Source: JAOUEE01 sp051011595 (GTDB lineage: Bacteria; Actinomycetota; Acidimicrobiia; Acidimicrobiales; SHLQ01). Taken from it: a stretch of 31,204 nt of DNA. The stretch is taken from the NCBI GenBank assembly GCA_051011595.1, contig JBPCTQ010000062.1, positions 1 through 31,204 of the forward strand, written 5' to 3'. How positions within the stretch are numbered: the stretch's first letter is position 1; every line of letters starts with the position of its first letter. The position numbers were made by a program, and so were the translations under genes. Of this stretch, positions 1 through 9,022 are shown piece after piece. Below the pieces are notes generated by a model, which ran no database searches, was not told where the DNA came from, and saw only the letters and a program-made list of their open reading frames with translations.

Positions 1-302
1 AGCGACACCAACATGTCGGCCCGCTCGTCCTCGGACAGGCCGGCTCGAGCGAAGGCCTTTCGATCGACGACGAGCACGTTGGACAACCGATTGTCGACGA
101 TGGTGTTGTCGTTCACATCGACGATGCGGCCGCGCGGTGCGGGGGTGGACACCCGGCGCACGATGTTGGCGGTCGCCTCTTCCTGATAGGAGTCGGCATC
201 GACGACCTGCACGAACCACAGCCGGGCGAACAGCGCCACGAACAGTGACAGGGCGATCATTCCGACCAGGCGGAAGCGCAAGCGCGTTGTGTCGTCATTC
301 AT
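1..302 (-). CDS. mrdA: Penicillin-binding protein 2, N-terminal part (runs off window)
   Basis: Transpeptidase that cross-links peptidoglycan during lateral wall growth; it works with MreBCD and RodA at the membrane. About 100 residues are visible. The ATG at 302 opens a short basic N-terminus (MNDDTTRLRFRL), one membrane segment (about residues 13-30, ending LFARLWFVQVV), then the PBP dimerisation-domain opening with APRGRIVDVNDN and the VDNRLSNVLVVD stretch. These match the class B PBP2 pattern of membrane anchor, Tyr near position 39, P-RG-I and NR. The transpeptidase domain lies outside the window. It starts 9 bp after the mreD stop, so it is the fourth gene of mreB-mreC-mreD-mrdA. The rest of the gene, and probably rodA, should follow beyond the left edge. 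Assignment as PBP2 rather than another class B PBP rests on the gene order. Confidence 0.88.
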   Translation of the reverse strand, partial: MNDDTTRLRFRLVGMIALSLFVALFARLWFVQVVDADSYQEEATANIVRRVSTPAPRGRIVDVNDNTIVDNRLSNVLVVDRKAFARAGLSEDERADMLVS

Positions 303-311
303 GATGGACCA

Positions 312-812
312 CTACCCGGAGGCTGTCCGCGCCGTCGGCTCGTGACCGTAGCACCAGCGCATCAGCCACGAACCGGCAGGAGCCAAGATAAGGCTGAGTA
401 ATCCGGCGAAGGCCATGATGCGAAACAGGTCGCGGGACACGTAGCCCTGACCGAACACCTCGCCGGTGACGGCGAAGATCGCCACCCCCACCGATGTCAT
501 GAAGGCCCCCAGCAGGGTGGCCGACCACCAGCTGGGTCGCATCAAGCCGGCGGTGAACACACCCACCAGCCAGGCCACGACCGCGCCGGTGAGCGCGGCC
601 AGGCCCAGCGGGCTGGGCAACAACACGTCGTAGAGCAACCCGATGCCGAATCCGAACCAAGCGCCGCGATCGGGCCCGGCGGCGTAGCCGGCCAGCGCAG
701 CCAACAAGATGGGGATCTCGGGGGCCACACCGTCGAAGCGCACGGTGGTGAAGATCGATGTCTGCAACACCACCGCCACCACCGCCACCAGGGTGAGACG
801 CACACGTCTCAT
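312..812 (-). CDS. mreD: Rod shape-determining protein MreD
   Basis: Small integral membrane protein of the elongasome that links MreC to the peptidoglycan synthases. The 166 residues contain about five hydrophobic segments: around 6-22 (LTLVAVVAVVLQTSIF), the IPILLAALAGYAAG stretch, the FGIGLLYDVLLPSPLG segment, the GAVVAWLVGVFTAGL segment and the C-terminal MAFAGLLSLILAPAGSWLM. The LYDVLLPSPLGL motif is typical of MreD. The ATG at 812 overlaps the mreC stop by 4 bp (ATGA), which suggests translational coupling. Length is normal for the family. Sequence conservation in MreD is low, so position directly after mreC is part of the evidence. Confidence 0.9.
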   Translation of the reverse strand: MRRVRLTLVAVVAVVLQTSIFTTVRFDGVAPEIPILLAALAGYAAGPDRGAWFGFGIGLLYDVLLPSPLGLAALTGAVVAWLVGVFTAGLMRPSWWSATLLGAFMTSVGVAIFAVTGEVFGQGYVSRDLFRIMAFAGLLSLILAPAGSWLMRWCYGHEPTARTASG

Positions 813-1765
813 GGGGCCGCTCCCTCATCGGTGGTGGCAGCCGGCTCCGATTCGACACCGGTTTCGGCCCCGGACTCGGGATCGATGCCGGTGTCGGCCT
901 CGGACTCGGGGTCGTCTTCCAACGGCGCCGTGGGCGCCACCGTGATCACCGACACGAAGTCGAGGTTGTCGACGTCGGCTCCCAGCGTGACGATGATGCG
1001 CCGTTCGAGCTGGTTGTCGGCGGCTTCGACGGCCGTGACCAGTCCCACCGGGATTCCGGCCGGGAACCGGCTGCGCCCGCCGGCCGTGGTCGCCGCCTCC
1101 CCCACCACCACCTCGGTTTCGATGGCGATGCCCTGATCGACGATGAAGGTTCGTTGGTCCTCACCGTTGCCCCGACCGATCCCGACGTCGCGCGATCCCG
1201 ACAGGCGAACGGCGGCGGTGAACTCGGGGTCGTTGATCAGCTGCACCACCGAGCGGGTGCGGTCCACCCGATCGAGCTGCCCGACCAGGCCGGCCTGGGT
1301 GACCACCGCCTGGCCCTCGACGAGACCGTCGTCTGACCCCTTGTCGATCTCGACCGCGAAGGACGCGAAGTTGCCGGTTGCCCCTCCCACCACCCGCGCC
1401 ACCACGCGCTGGCCGTCGCCCAGGAACTCCAGGTCGAGTTCTCGCTTCAGTTCCTCGAGCTCGGACGAGGCCGCCGCGTCGGTGATGGCGAGGCCCTCCA
1501 GCTCCTCGAGCCGGGCCCGCAGCTCGGCGTTCTCGGCTTCGAGATCGTCGAATTCGGTGATGCCGTTCCAGGCGTCGGCCACCGGGTCGAAGGCCGCGCT
1601 GGCACCGTCACGAAGTGGATTGAGGACCGATCGCGCGGCTTCCTGGACCGATTCGAGCGGACCGAACCCGCGGAAATCGAGGGTGAGCAGGCTCACCGCG
1701 GTGAGCACCAAGACCAAGAGAGTTGTGCGCCGGCGCCCGCCCAGGCGTGGGACGGCCACGGGCAA
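809..1765 (-). CDS. mreC: Rod shape-determining protein MreC
   Basis: Bitopic membrane protein whose periplasmic beta domains bind PBP2 and connect the MreB filaments to wall synthesis. The 318 residues show a basic N-terminus, a membrane helix at about 15-32 (TTLLVLVLTAVSLLTLDF), a coiled coil (about 75-110, rich in LE and EL, ITEFDDLEAENAELRARLEE) and the MreC beta core with VVGGATGNFASFAVEIDKGS and the GLVGQLDRVDRTRSVVQLI stretch. The C-terminal 40 residues are an acidic, repetitive tail (ESEADTG and ESGAETG) not needed for the fold. The frame opens with TTG at 1765, 3 bp after the mreB stop; GTG at 1759 is an alternative start two codons later. Neither has a clear Shine-Dalgarno, which fits re-initiation after mreB. 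Confidence 0.93.
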   Translation of the reverse strand: MPVAVPRLGGRRRTTLLVLVLTAVSLLTLDFRGFGPLESVQEAARSVLNPLRDGASAAFDPVADAWNGITEFDDLEAENAELRARLEELEGLAITDAAASSELEELKRELDLEFLGDGQRVVARVVGGATGNFASFAVEIDKGSDDGLVEGQAVVTQAGLVGQLDRVDRTRSVVQLINDPEFTAAVRLSGSRDVGIGRGNGEDQRTFIVDQGIAIETEVVVGEAATTAGGRSRFPAGIPVGLVTAVEAADNQLERRIIVTLGADVDNLDFVSVITVAPTAPLEDDPESEADTGIDPESGAETGVESEPAATTDEGAAP

Positions 1766-1768
1766 TCA

Positions 1769-2809
<1,041 letters not shown>

Positions 2810-2895
2810 TCGAGTGAACCCTTCCAGGGCTGACGTGACCGGGATGGATGTCGCCGGTGCCTCTACTCCGGGGCCGAGTCTAGGCGCGGGCCGTA

Positions 2896-2961
2896 ACCCA
2901 ATTGCAAAGCAACGAAACCCCGTCGCGAAAGCCCAGTTCGGACGGCCTATTGCAACTGGGT
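2896..2961. repeat. 12-bp inverted repeat between mreB and the lone pilin gene
   Basis: ACCCAATTGCAA (2896-2907) and TTGCAACTGGGT (2950-2961) are inverted copies with 11 of 12 positions matching, separated by 42 nt. The left arm also forms TTGC-AAA-GCAA (2902-2912). The element lies in the 226-bp region between the divergent mreB and pilin genes, so it could be a two-site operator for either. No regulator is assigned. Confidence 0.4.
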
Positions 2962-3035
2962 GAAACGACCCGAATCACCCCGAAACCCCCCATTCACCCC
3001 TCAAGGAACCGACCGGATGCGCCGACACACCGAGG

Positions 3036-3707
3036 GTGATCAAATCTCTGTGGACCCGCTTCCGAGCCTCCCGAGGGGCTGCGCTACCCGAGTACGCATT
3101 GGTCTTCTCGATCCTGCTCGGTGGATCGCTAGCGTTGTATCAGAGCCTCGAGGACAAGTCGCAGACGACCGTCGTCGACAACGCGTCGGCCATCGGCGCG
3201 CTGCCCACGATCGAAGGCTTCGCCATCCCCGAGGGCACGTCGGGCACGACCACCACCGCACCGTCCACGACCGCGGCGCCCACCACCACGGCCGCGCCCA
3301 CCACCACAGCTGCGCCCACCACCACAGCTGCGCCAACCACCACAGCTGCGCCCACGACCACTGCGGTGCCGACCTGGGCCACGACCTTCACCGACTCCAG
3401 CTCCAAGTACTGGAGTGGTGGCTGCGGCTGCTACCGCTACCGGGCCCGCTGGACGACCCACATCGAGAACACGGCCGGCCAGGATCTGAGCAACGGGTGG
3501 ATCCGCTTCCGCATCCAGACCGACAACGGCAGCGACTTCACCACCGGCTGGTACCAGATGAACAGCACCGGCACCATCACGCTGACCTGGAGCAACCGGC
3601 GGTCGTATCACTTCCCGATCACCGTCTCGATCTACCAGCTCGAAGAGAGCGACTTCACGCCGATCACCTCGAGCCCCAGCTCACTGACAATCGGACTGCC
3701 GGCCTGA
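3036..3707 (+). CDS. Long Flp-type pilin with AAPTTT stalk and C-terminal beta-rich domain
   Basis: Predicted secreted and assembled as a type IVb (Flp/Tad) pilus subunit. The N-terminus is a prepilin: basic residues 1-13, then G14 followed by AALPEY, giving the G/xxxxEY cleavage site (Glu at +5, Tyr at +6), then the hydrophobic ALVFSILLGGSLALY helix. Ordinary Flp pilins are about 50-80 residues; this one has 223. Residues about 70-112 are a Thr/Pro/Ala linker containing five AAPTTT repeats, and residues about 115-223 form a domain rich in aromatics and Ser/Thr (YWSGGCGCYRYRARW, then TITLTWSNRRSYHFPITV), likely a beta sandwich. The start is GTG at 3036. GAGG lies directly against it and AAGGA is 28 nt upstream, so the start is not firmly fixed. 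No tad assembly gene is adjacent. The C-terminal domain is not assigned to a named family. Confidence 0.75.
   Translation: MIKSLWTRFRASRGAALPEYALVFSILLGGSLALYQSLEDKSQTTVVDNASAIGALPTIEGFAIPEGTSGTTTTAPSTTAAPTTTAAPTTTAAPTTTAAPTTTAAPTTTAVPTWATTFTDSSSKYWSGGCGCYRYRARWTTHIENTAGQDLSNGWIRFRIQTDNGSDFTTGWYQMNSTGTITLTWSNRRSYHFPITVSIYQLEESDFTPITSSPSSLTIGLPA
3273..3362 (+). repeat. Five tandem 18-bp repeats encoding AAPTTT
   Basis: Five in-frame 18-bp units (3273-3290, 3291-3308, 3309-3326, 3327-3344, 3345-3362), each encoding Ala-Ala-Pro-Thr-Thr-Thr, with a partial sixth (GCGGTGCCGACC). Units 2 to 4 are nearly identical at DNA level, so copy number may vary between strains by slippage. The product is an extended stalk-like linker that is a plausible O-glycosylation target. 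Confidence 0.9.
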
Positions 3708-3712
3708 CAGGG

Positions 3713-3730
3713 GCGGGAGCACACTCCCGC
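3713..3730 (+). terminator. Hairpin after the pilin gene
   Basis: GCGGGAG (3713-3719), loop CACA, CTCCCGC (3724-3730): a perfect 7-bp GC-rich stem starting 5 nt after the pilin stop. It has no following T run, so it would be an atypical terminator. It ends 14 nt before the ndk start, so it could also affect ndk translation. Confidence 0.4.
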
Positions 3731-3744
3731 TACCCTGATCGGCC

Positions 3745-4152
3745 ATGCATCGAACGCTGGTCATCTGCAAACCCGACTCTGTCGAACGAGGCCTGGTCGG
3801 TGAGATCCTCGGCCGCTTCGAGGCCAAGGGACTCCAGATCGTGGCTGCTGAACTCCGCACCCTCGACGCTGACGTACTGGCCCGGCACTACGAGGAACAC
3901 GTCGGCAAGCCGTTCTACGACGACCTGGTCTCGTTCATGGGCCGCTCCCCCGCACTGGTGGCCGTGCTCGAAGGACCCGACGACACCTACGCCATGGTGC
4001 GCACGCTGATGGGCGCCACCAACCCGGCCGAGGCGGCGCCGGGCACCATCCGGGGCGACCTGGGCACCATCATGACCGAGAACCTCGTCCACGGATCCGA
4101 CAGCAATGAGTCGGCCGCCCGCGAGATCGGCATCTTCTTCCCGAACCTCTGA
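3745..4152 (+). CDS. ndk: Nucleoside diphosphate kinase
   Basis: Transfers the gamma phosphate from ATP to nucleoside diphosphates by a phosphohistidine ping-pong mechanism in the cytoplasm. The 135 residues match the family length. The N-terminus has the usual TLVICKPDSVERGLVGEI, with Lys9 binding phosphate, and the active-site signature NLVHGSDS carries the catalytic His116. The ATNPAEAAPGTIRGDLG substrate loop is intact. It sits 37 bp after the pilin gene on the same strand and converges with folC, with only 12 bp between the two stop codons. folC-ndk proximity is common in actinobacteria, though usually in one orientation. Confidence 0.97.
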   Translation: MHRTLVICKPDSVERGLVGEILGRFEAKGLQIVAAELRTLDADVLARHYEEHVGKPFYDDLVSFMGRSPALVAVLEGPDDTYAMVRTLMGATNPAEAAPGTIRGDLGTIMTENLVHGSDSNESAAREIGIFFPNL

Positions 4153-4164
4153 CCCGCAGGTCGG

Positions 4165-5457
4165 CTACGGCTGATCCTGCAGGTGATCACGCGCCTCACC
4201 CACGGTGTAGAAGCTGCCGGTCACCGCCACCAGGTCCTCTTCGCCGGCCAGGGCCAGAGCCCGGTCGACGGCTTCGGGCACCGAGCGGATCTCCTCGACC
4301 CGACAGCCCAAGGACCGGGCCGCGGTGGCCACGTCGGTGACCGGCTGGGCCCGAGGCGAGTCGGGCTGGCACACCACCACCAACTCGGCGAGTGGCGCTT
4401 CCAGGGCCAGCAACAGCTCGGCCGGATCACGGCCCGCAAGGAAGCCGACCACCAGGTAACGACCGGCCGCGGCTGCGAACTCGTCGCGTAGCGTCCGGGC
4501 CAACGCCTTGGCGCTGTCGGCGTTGTGGGCGCCGTCGAGCAGCACCAACGGTTCGTGGGCCACGATCTCGGCCCGCCCCGGCAGGGTGAGCTCGGCCAGC
4601 CCCTCGTTGATCACGTCGTCGCCCAGGGCCCGGTCGAAGAACGCTTCCACCACCGCCACGGCCAAAGCCACGTTGTCGGCCTGATGGGCGCCGTAGAGCG
4701 GGACGAAAAGGTCCTCGTGAGCACCCCACGGTGTGGTCACGTCGATGAGTCGTCCGCCCACGGCCATGGTGTTGGACGTGACGGTCACGTCGTGGCCGAC
4801 TCGGATGGTGCGGTCGGGGTTCTCGGCCGCGAACACCGGCAGCAGATCGTCGTCGATCTGGCCCAGCACCAGGGTGGCCTCTGGCTTGATGATGCCGGCC
4901 TTCTCGCCGGCCACATGGAACCGCCAGCCCTCGGCACCGTCGGTGTGGTCCTTACCGATGCTGGTGACCACGGCGATGCGGCCATCGGCCACGTTGGTGG
5001 CGTCGAAGCGGCCCAACAATCCGACCTCGATGACCCCGACGTCGACAGCCTCGTCGGCGAACCAACGGAAGGCCGCGGCGGTGAGCAGCTCGAAGTAGCT
5101 GGGGGTGCCGGAGATGAGCGGCACGAACCTCGACACCGTGTCGATGGCTTCGGCGAACTCGTCTTCGCTGATCGCCACGCCGTTGCGAGCGATACGTTCG
5201 GTGATCGACGACACGTGAGGACTGGTGTAGGCGCCGGCCGACACACCAACCGACGCGAACAGCTGGGCGATCAGCGCCACCGTGGTGCCCTTGCCCTTGG
5301 TGCCGGTGACGTGCACCACCGGGTAGTCGCGATGCGGGTTGCCCATGGCGTCGAGCAACTCCTCCATCACATGCAGCGACAGGCCTTGATAGGCGCCGGC
5401 CACCGCTTCTCGATTGATGTGACGATCGAGGTAGGTCAGCGCATCGGCATAGTTCAT
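4165..5457 (-). CDS. folC: Folylpolyglutamate synthase / dihydrofolate synthase
   Basis: Mur-ligase-family enzyme that adds glutamate to dihydropteroate and/or folates, using ATP in the cytoplasm. Of 430 residues, the P-loop is VTGTKGKGTT (about 51-59), followed by SPHVSSITERI, the central domain signature GVIEVGLLGRFDATN and the C-terminal ligase domain with LDGAHNADSAKAL. These are the FolC hallmarks. Whether it has both activities cannot be told by reading. The ATG at 5457 lies 48 bp after clpX, so it is probably the last gene of tig-clpP-clpX-folC. Confidence 0.95.
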   Translation of the reverse strand: MNYADALTYLDRHINREAVAGAYQGLSLHVMEELLDAMGNPHRDYPVVHVTGTKGKGTTVALIAQLFASVGVSAGAYTSPHVSSITERIARNGVAISEDEFAEAIDTVSRFVPLISGTPSYFELLTAAAFRWFADEAVDVGVIEVGLLGRFDATNVADGRIAVVTSIGKDHTDGAEGWRFHVAGEKAGIIKPEATLVLGQIDDDLLPVFAAENPDRTIRVGHDVTVTSNTMAVGGRLIDVTTPWGAHEDLFVPLYGAHQADNVALAVAVVEAFFDRALGDDVINEGLAELTLPGRAEIVAHEPLVLLDGAHNADSAKALARTLRDEFAAAAGRYLVVGFLAGRDPAELLLALEAPLAELVVVCQPDSPRAQPVTDVATAARSLGCRVEEIRSVPEAVDRALALAGEEDLVAVTGSFYTVGEARDHLQDQP

Positions 5458-5505
5458 GACGGTCGGCGCGGTTCGGTGTGGGAGCGCGGCCGGCCGGTGA
5501 CGCCG

Positions 5506-6774
5506 CTACGACGCGGCGCGGCTGGGCCGTTCTTCGTCGGTGCCGTCGCGGGGCAACAACTCGGGGCTGACCCTGTCGGCCACCACCTTGTCGTCGACGA
5601 CGCATTTGCCGACATCGTCGCGGCTGGGCAGGTCGTACATGACCTCGAGCAGCACGTCCTCGAGGATGGCCCGCAGTCCTCGGGCACCGGTGCCTCGGGT
5701 GAGGGCCAGGTCGGCGATGGCACCCAGGGCCTCGTCGGTGAACTCGAGCTCGACGTCTTCGAGCTCGAAGAACTTCTCGTACTGCTTGGTGAGCGCGTTG
5801 CGAGGTTCGGTGAGGATCTGGACGAGCGACTCCCGCTCGAGGTTCGAGACGGCGCCGAACACCGGGAGGCGGCCGATGAACTCCGGGATGAGGCCGAACT
5901 TCATCAGATCCTCGGGCAGGATGTCGGCGAAGATGGAGCCCAGGTCCTTCTCCTCGGGACGCCGGATGTCGGCGCCGAAGCCCACACCCTTGGCCCCCAC
6001 CCGGTTCTCGACGATGGTCTCGATGCCGGCGAAGGCACCACCCACGATGAACAAGATGTTGGTGGTGTCGATCTGGATGAATTCCTGGTGGGGGTGTTTG
6101 CGGCCCCCCTGGGGCGGCACCGCGGCGGTGGTGCCCTCCAAGATCTTCAGCAGGGCCTGCTGGACACCCTCACCCGAGACGTCGCGCGTGATCGACGGGT
6201 TCTCGCTCTTACGGGCGATCTTGTCGATCTCATCGATGTAGATGATGCCGGTCTCGGCCTTCTTGACGTCGTAGTCGGCCGCCTGGATGAGCTTGAGGAG
6301 GATGTTCTCGACGTCTTCGCCGACATAACCCGCCTCGGTGAGGGCGGTGGCATCGGCGATGGCGAAGGGCACGTTGAGCATGCGGGCCAGGGTCTGGGCC
6401 AACAGGGTCTTGCCACAACCGGTGGGACCGATCAACAAGATGTTGGACTTGGCCAGTTCGACGTCGGTGTCCATGGGGCCGTGCTGGACCCGCTTGTAGT
6501 GGTTGTAGACCGCCACCGAGAGGATCTTCTTGGCCGAGGACTGACCCACGATGTACTCGTCGAGGAACGTGTGGATCTCGCGGGGGCTCGGCAGCTCACC
6601 GAGCTGGAGCTCACCGGCGTCAGCCAGCTCCTCCTCGATGATCTCGTTGCAGAGATCGATGCACTCGTCGCAGATGTAGACCCCGGGACCGGCGATCAGC
6701 TTCTTGACCTGCTTCTGCGACTTCCCGCAGAACGAGCACTTGAGGAGCTCCCCGCCCTCTCCGAACTTGGCCAC
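5506..6774 (-). CDS. clpX: ATP-dependent Clp protease ATP-binding subunit ClpX
   Basis: Hexameric AAA+ unfoldase that feeds substrates into ClpP. Of 422 residues, the N-terminal zinc-binding domain has Cys13, Cys16, Cys35 and Cys38 (CSFC, CDEC). Walker A is GPTGCGKT (116-123), Walker B is IIYIDEIDK, and the pore and sensor regions include GVQQALLKILEGT and EFIGRLPVFG. The ClpP-binding loop would be in the middle of the protein near IGFGAD-type residues, here VGFGADIRRPEEK. The ATG at 6774 follows clpP by 18 bp. Length and motifs are typical; nothing is missing. Confidence 0.98.
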   Translation of the reverse strand: MAKFGEGGELLKCSFCGKSQKQVKKLIAGPGVYICDECIDLCNEIIEEELADAGELQLGELPSPREIHTFLDEYIVGQSSAKKILSVAVYNHYKRVQHGPMDTDVELAKSNILLIGPTGCGKTLLAQTLARMLNVPFAIADATALTEAGYVGEDVENILLKLIQAADYDVKKAETGIIYIDEIDKIARKSENPSITRDVSGEGVQQALLKILEGTTAAVPPQGGRKHPHQEFIQIDTTNILFIVGGAFAGIETIVENRVGAKGVGFGADIRRPEEKDLGSIFADILPEDLMKFGLIPEFIGRLPVFGAVSNLERESLVQILTEPRNALTKQYEKFFELEDVELEFTDEALGAIADLALTRGTGARGLRAILEDVLLEVMYDLPSRDDVGKCVVDDKVVADRVSPELLPRDGTDEERPSRAAS

Positions 6775-6792
6775 TGCACAACCCCCGTTGAG

Positions 6793-7428
6793 TCAGTCGA
6801 CTGCCTTGATGGGACCGGCATCGTCGACGAGGCCTCTTGTCTCGATCACCTCGTCGATGATGCCATATTCCTTCGCTTCGGCCGCTGTCATGACGAAGTC
6901 ACGATCGGTGTCGGCCGCGATCTTTTCCACCGTCTGGCCGGTGTGGCTGGCCAGGATGTGCTCGAGTGCTTCCTTGAGACGCTGGATCTCGTTGGCCGCG
7001 ATCTCGATGTCGGACACCTGGCCCTGCGCTCCGGCGTAGGGCTGGTGGATGAGGATGCGGGCGTGGGGCAGCGCCATGCGCTTGCCGGCAGCACCCGCGG
7101 CCAGCAAGACCGCGGCAGCAGAGGCGGCCTGGCCGAAGCAGATGGTGGACACGTCGGGTTTGATGTACGACATCGTGTCGTAGATGGCGAAGAGGGCGTT
7201 GATGTCGCCACCCGGCGAGTTGATGTAGAGGTTGATGTCCTTGTCGGGGTTCTCCGACTCGAGGTGCAGCAGCTGCGCACAGATGATGTTGGCGATGGTG
7301 TCGTCGATCGGTGTGCCCAGGAAGATGATGTGCTCTTTGAGCAACCTGCTGTACAGGTCGAAGGCCCGCTCGCCCCGGTTGGTCTGCTCGACCACGGTGG
7401 GGACCATGTAGTTCCGGGGTTCGATCAC
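6793..7428 (-). CDS. clpP: ATP-dependent Clp protease proteolytic subunit (ClpP2-like)
   Basis: Serine protease subunit forming the barrel that degrades ClpX-unfolded proteins. Of 211 residues, the catalytic triad is Ser103 (FGQAASAAAVLLAAG), His128 (ARILIHQP) and Asp177 (TDRDF). The ASAAA around the serine, instead of ASMGA, is the pattern of actinobacterial ClpP2. Actinobacteria usually encode a ClpP1-ClpP2 pair in tandem; only one is present here, so a partner should be elsewhere in the genome. The ATG at 7428 overlaps the tig stop by 4 bp. The N-terminal YMVPTVVEQTNRGERAFDLYS is the usual mature start region. Confidence 0.97.
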   Translation of the reverse strand: MIEPRNYMVPTVVEQTNRGERAFDLYSRLLKEHIIFLGTPIDDTIANIICAQLLHLESENPDKDINLYINSPGGDINALFAIYDTMSYIKPDVSTICFGQAASAAAVLLAAGAAGKRMALPHARILIHQPYAGAQGQVSDIEIAANEIQRLKEALEHILASHTGQTVEKIAADTDRDFVMTAAEAKEYGIIDEVIETRGLVDDAGPIKAVD

Positions 7429-8819
7429 TCACTGTCGCTTTCGTCGGGGGTGGCGTCTTCGCTGTCGGTCTCGGATGCGGGGGTGTTGGTGCTGTCGTCT
7501 TCCTCGTCGACTTCGAGGGCCGCTCGTTCGATCGGGTTTCCGTCTTCGTCGACGATCTCGACCGCCTCGACCAGCCATTCGAGGGCGTTTCGCTTCTGGA
7601 GATCCGAGCGTATCGCTCCCAGTTGATCGGCATCGGCCAATTGGAGCCGCACCGCGTCGAGATCTTCGCCCATCCGTTCGGCCAGGCCGGCCAGCTCTTC
7701 GTCGAGCTCGTGGTCGGCGATCTCGATGCCCTCGGCCACGACCACGGCCCGCAGGGCCAGGTCGGCGCGGGCCGCCTTGTCGGCCGCTTCACGAAGCTCG
7801 CCCGTGAACTCTTCGGGGTCGGCACCGGTCATCTGCAGGTACTGCTCGAGCTGCATACCTTGGGCTTGGAGCCGCATGGCCATGTCCTGGAGCCGGTTCT
7901 GCATCTCGGCCGACACCAGCGCGTCGGGGATGTCGGCATCGACCAGCTCGGCGAGGGCGTCGCCGACGGCCTCCCGCAAGGCCATCTGGGCCTGCATCTT
8001 CTTGGTGGCGCCGAAGCGTTCGACCAGGTCGGCCTTGAGATCGTCGAGCGTCTCGAACTCCGAGGCCTCGGCCACGAACTCATCGTCGACGTCGGGCAAC
8101 ACCTTGGCCTTCACCTCTTTGACCTCGATGACGAAGGCCAACTCGCCGTCTTCTTCGGGGTCGGGGTGTTGGGCGGTGAACTCGACGGTGCTGGCCGACG
8201 CAGCCCCGACGAGGTTGTCGTCGAGCTCGGGAACAACCGCACCGGCACCGACCTCGTAGTCATAGTCGCTGGCGGTGAGCGCCGGAACCGGCTCTCCGTC
8301 GTAGGAGCCGTTGATGTCGATCGTGACGTGGTCGCCTTCCTCGGCGCCCCGTTCGACGGGTTCGAGCTCGGCGAACTGGTTGCGGAGCCGCTCGATGTAC
8401 TCGTCGATGTCGCTGTCGCCCACCTCGGGGGAGGGAATTTCGACCCGCAGCGACTGATAGCCGGGCACGGTGACGACGGGCCTGACCTCGACCACGGCTT
8501 CGAAGGTGACCTGCCCTGCCTCTTGACCGTCGGTGACATCGATCTCGGGGGGCGCGATCACATCGACGTCGTGTTCGCGCACGGCGTTGGCGTAGTACTC
8601 CGGCAGCGACTCGCGCATCGCCTCTTCGCGGGCATACCCGACACCGAGCTTGGCCTCGAGGATCTTGCGGGGAGCTCTGCCGGGCCGGAAGCCCGGCAGC
8701 TTCACCTCTTGGGCGATGCGCCGGAATGCGGCATCGACCTCTTTCTCGAACTCGTGCTCGTCGACCTCGACGAGCAGCTTCACCTTGTTGTCTTCGAGAT
8801 CGCTGACGGTGCTCTTCAC
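7425..8819 (-). CDS. tig: Trigger factor (ribosome-associated chaperone)
   Basis: Binds ribosomal protein L23 at the exit tunnel and protects nascent chains; also a peptidyl-prolyl isomerase. The ribosome-binding signature is LPGFRPGRAPRKIL, followed by the central FKBP-like domain (ERGAEEGDHVTIDINGSYDG and following) and a helical C-terminal domain. The tail is strongly acidic (Asp/Glu/Ser/Thr-rich). The frame is open to a GTG at 8855, but family alignment favours the GTG at 8819, giving VKSTVSDLEDNKVKL and 464 residues, since trigger factors usually begin MKSTVE or MQVSVE. It heads tig-clpP-clpX-folC and is divergent from tRNA-Gly. Confidence 0.95.
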   Translation of the reverse strand: MKSTVSDLEDNKVKLLVEVDEHEFEKEVDAAFRRIAQEVKLPGFRPGRAPRKILEAKLGVGYAREEAMRESLPEYYANAVREHDVDVIAPPEIDVTDGQEAGQVTFEAVVEVRPVVTVPGYQSLRVEIPSPEVGDSDIDEYIERLRNQFAELEPVERGAEEGDHVTIDINGSYDGEPVPALTASDYDYEVGAGAVVPELDDNLVGAASASTVEFTAQHPDPEEDGELAFVIEVKEVKAKVLPDVDDEFVAEASEFETLDDLKADLVERFGATKKMQAQMALREAVGDALAELVDADIPDALVSAEMQNRLQDMAMRLQAQGMQLEQYLQMTGADPEEFTGELREAADKAARADLALRAVVVAEGIEIADHELDEELAGLAERMGEDLDAVRLQLADADQLGAIRSDLQKRNALEWLVEAVEIVDEDGNPIERAALEVDEEDDSTNTPASETDSEDATPDESDSE

Positions 8820-8920
8820 AGGCCCCACATGGTATCGGCGCGAGCGACCTTCCACCCTCTCCGCCGCCAGCCGTTTCGGACGTGGGCTCGGCGCGTCGGA
8901 CCGCTACAGTGCGGGCACCC

Positions 8921-8995
<75 letters not shown>

Positions 8996-9022
8996 CCGCG
9001 AAGCTCCCGATGAGGCACGAGT

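Noticed and set aside
2960..4009. A 349-codon frame over the pilin and ndk
   Set aside because: It overlaps two recognisable genes in another frame. Its ATG at 3017 has a better-placed AAGGA than the pilin GTG, so a short leader peptide is conceivable, but nothing else supports it.
7090..7140. ASAAA instead of ASMGA around the ClpP active serine as a defect
   Set aside because: This is the normal sequence of actinobacterial ClpP2 and not a loss of function.
4525..7626. A 1033-codon open frame on the plus strand opposite folC, clpX and clpP
   Set aside because: It is antisense to three certain genes; long stop-free antisense frames are expected from high-GC codon use, and its product is Asp/Gly/Val/Leu/His-rich low-complexity sequence with no motif.
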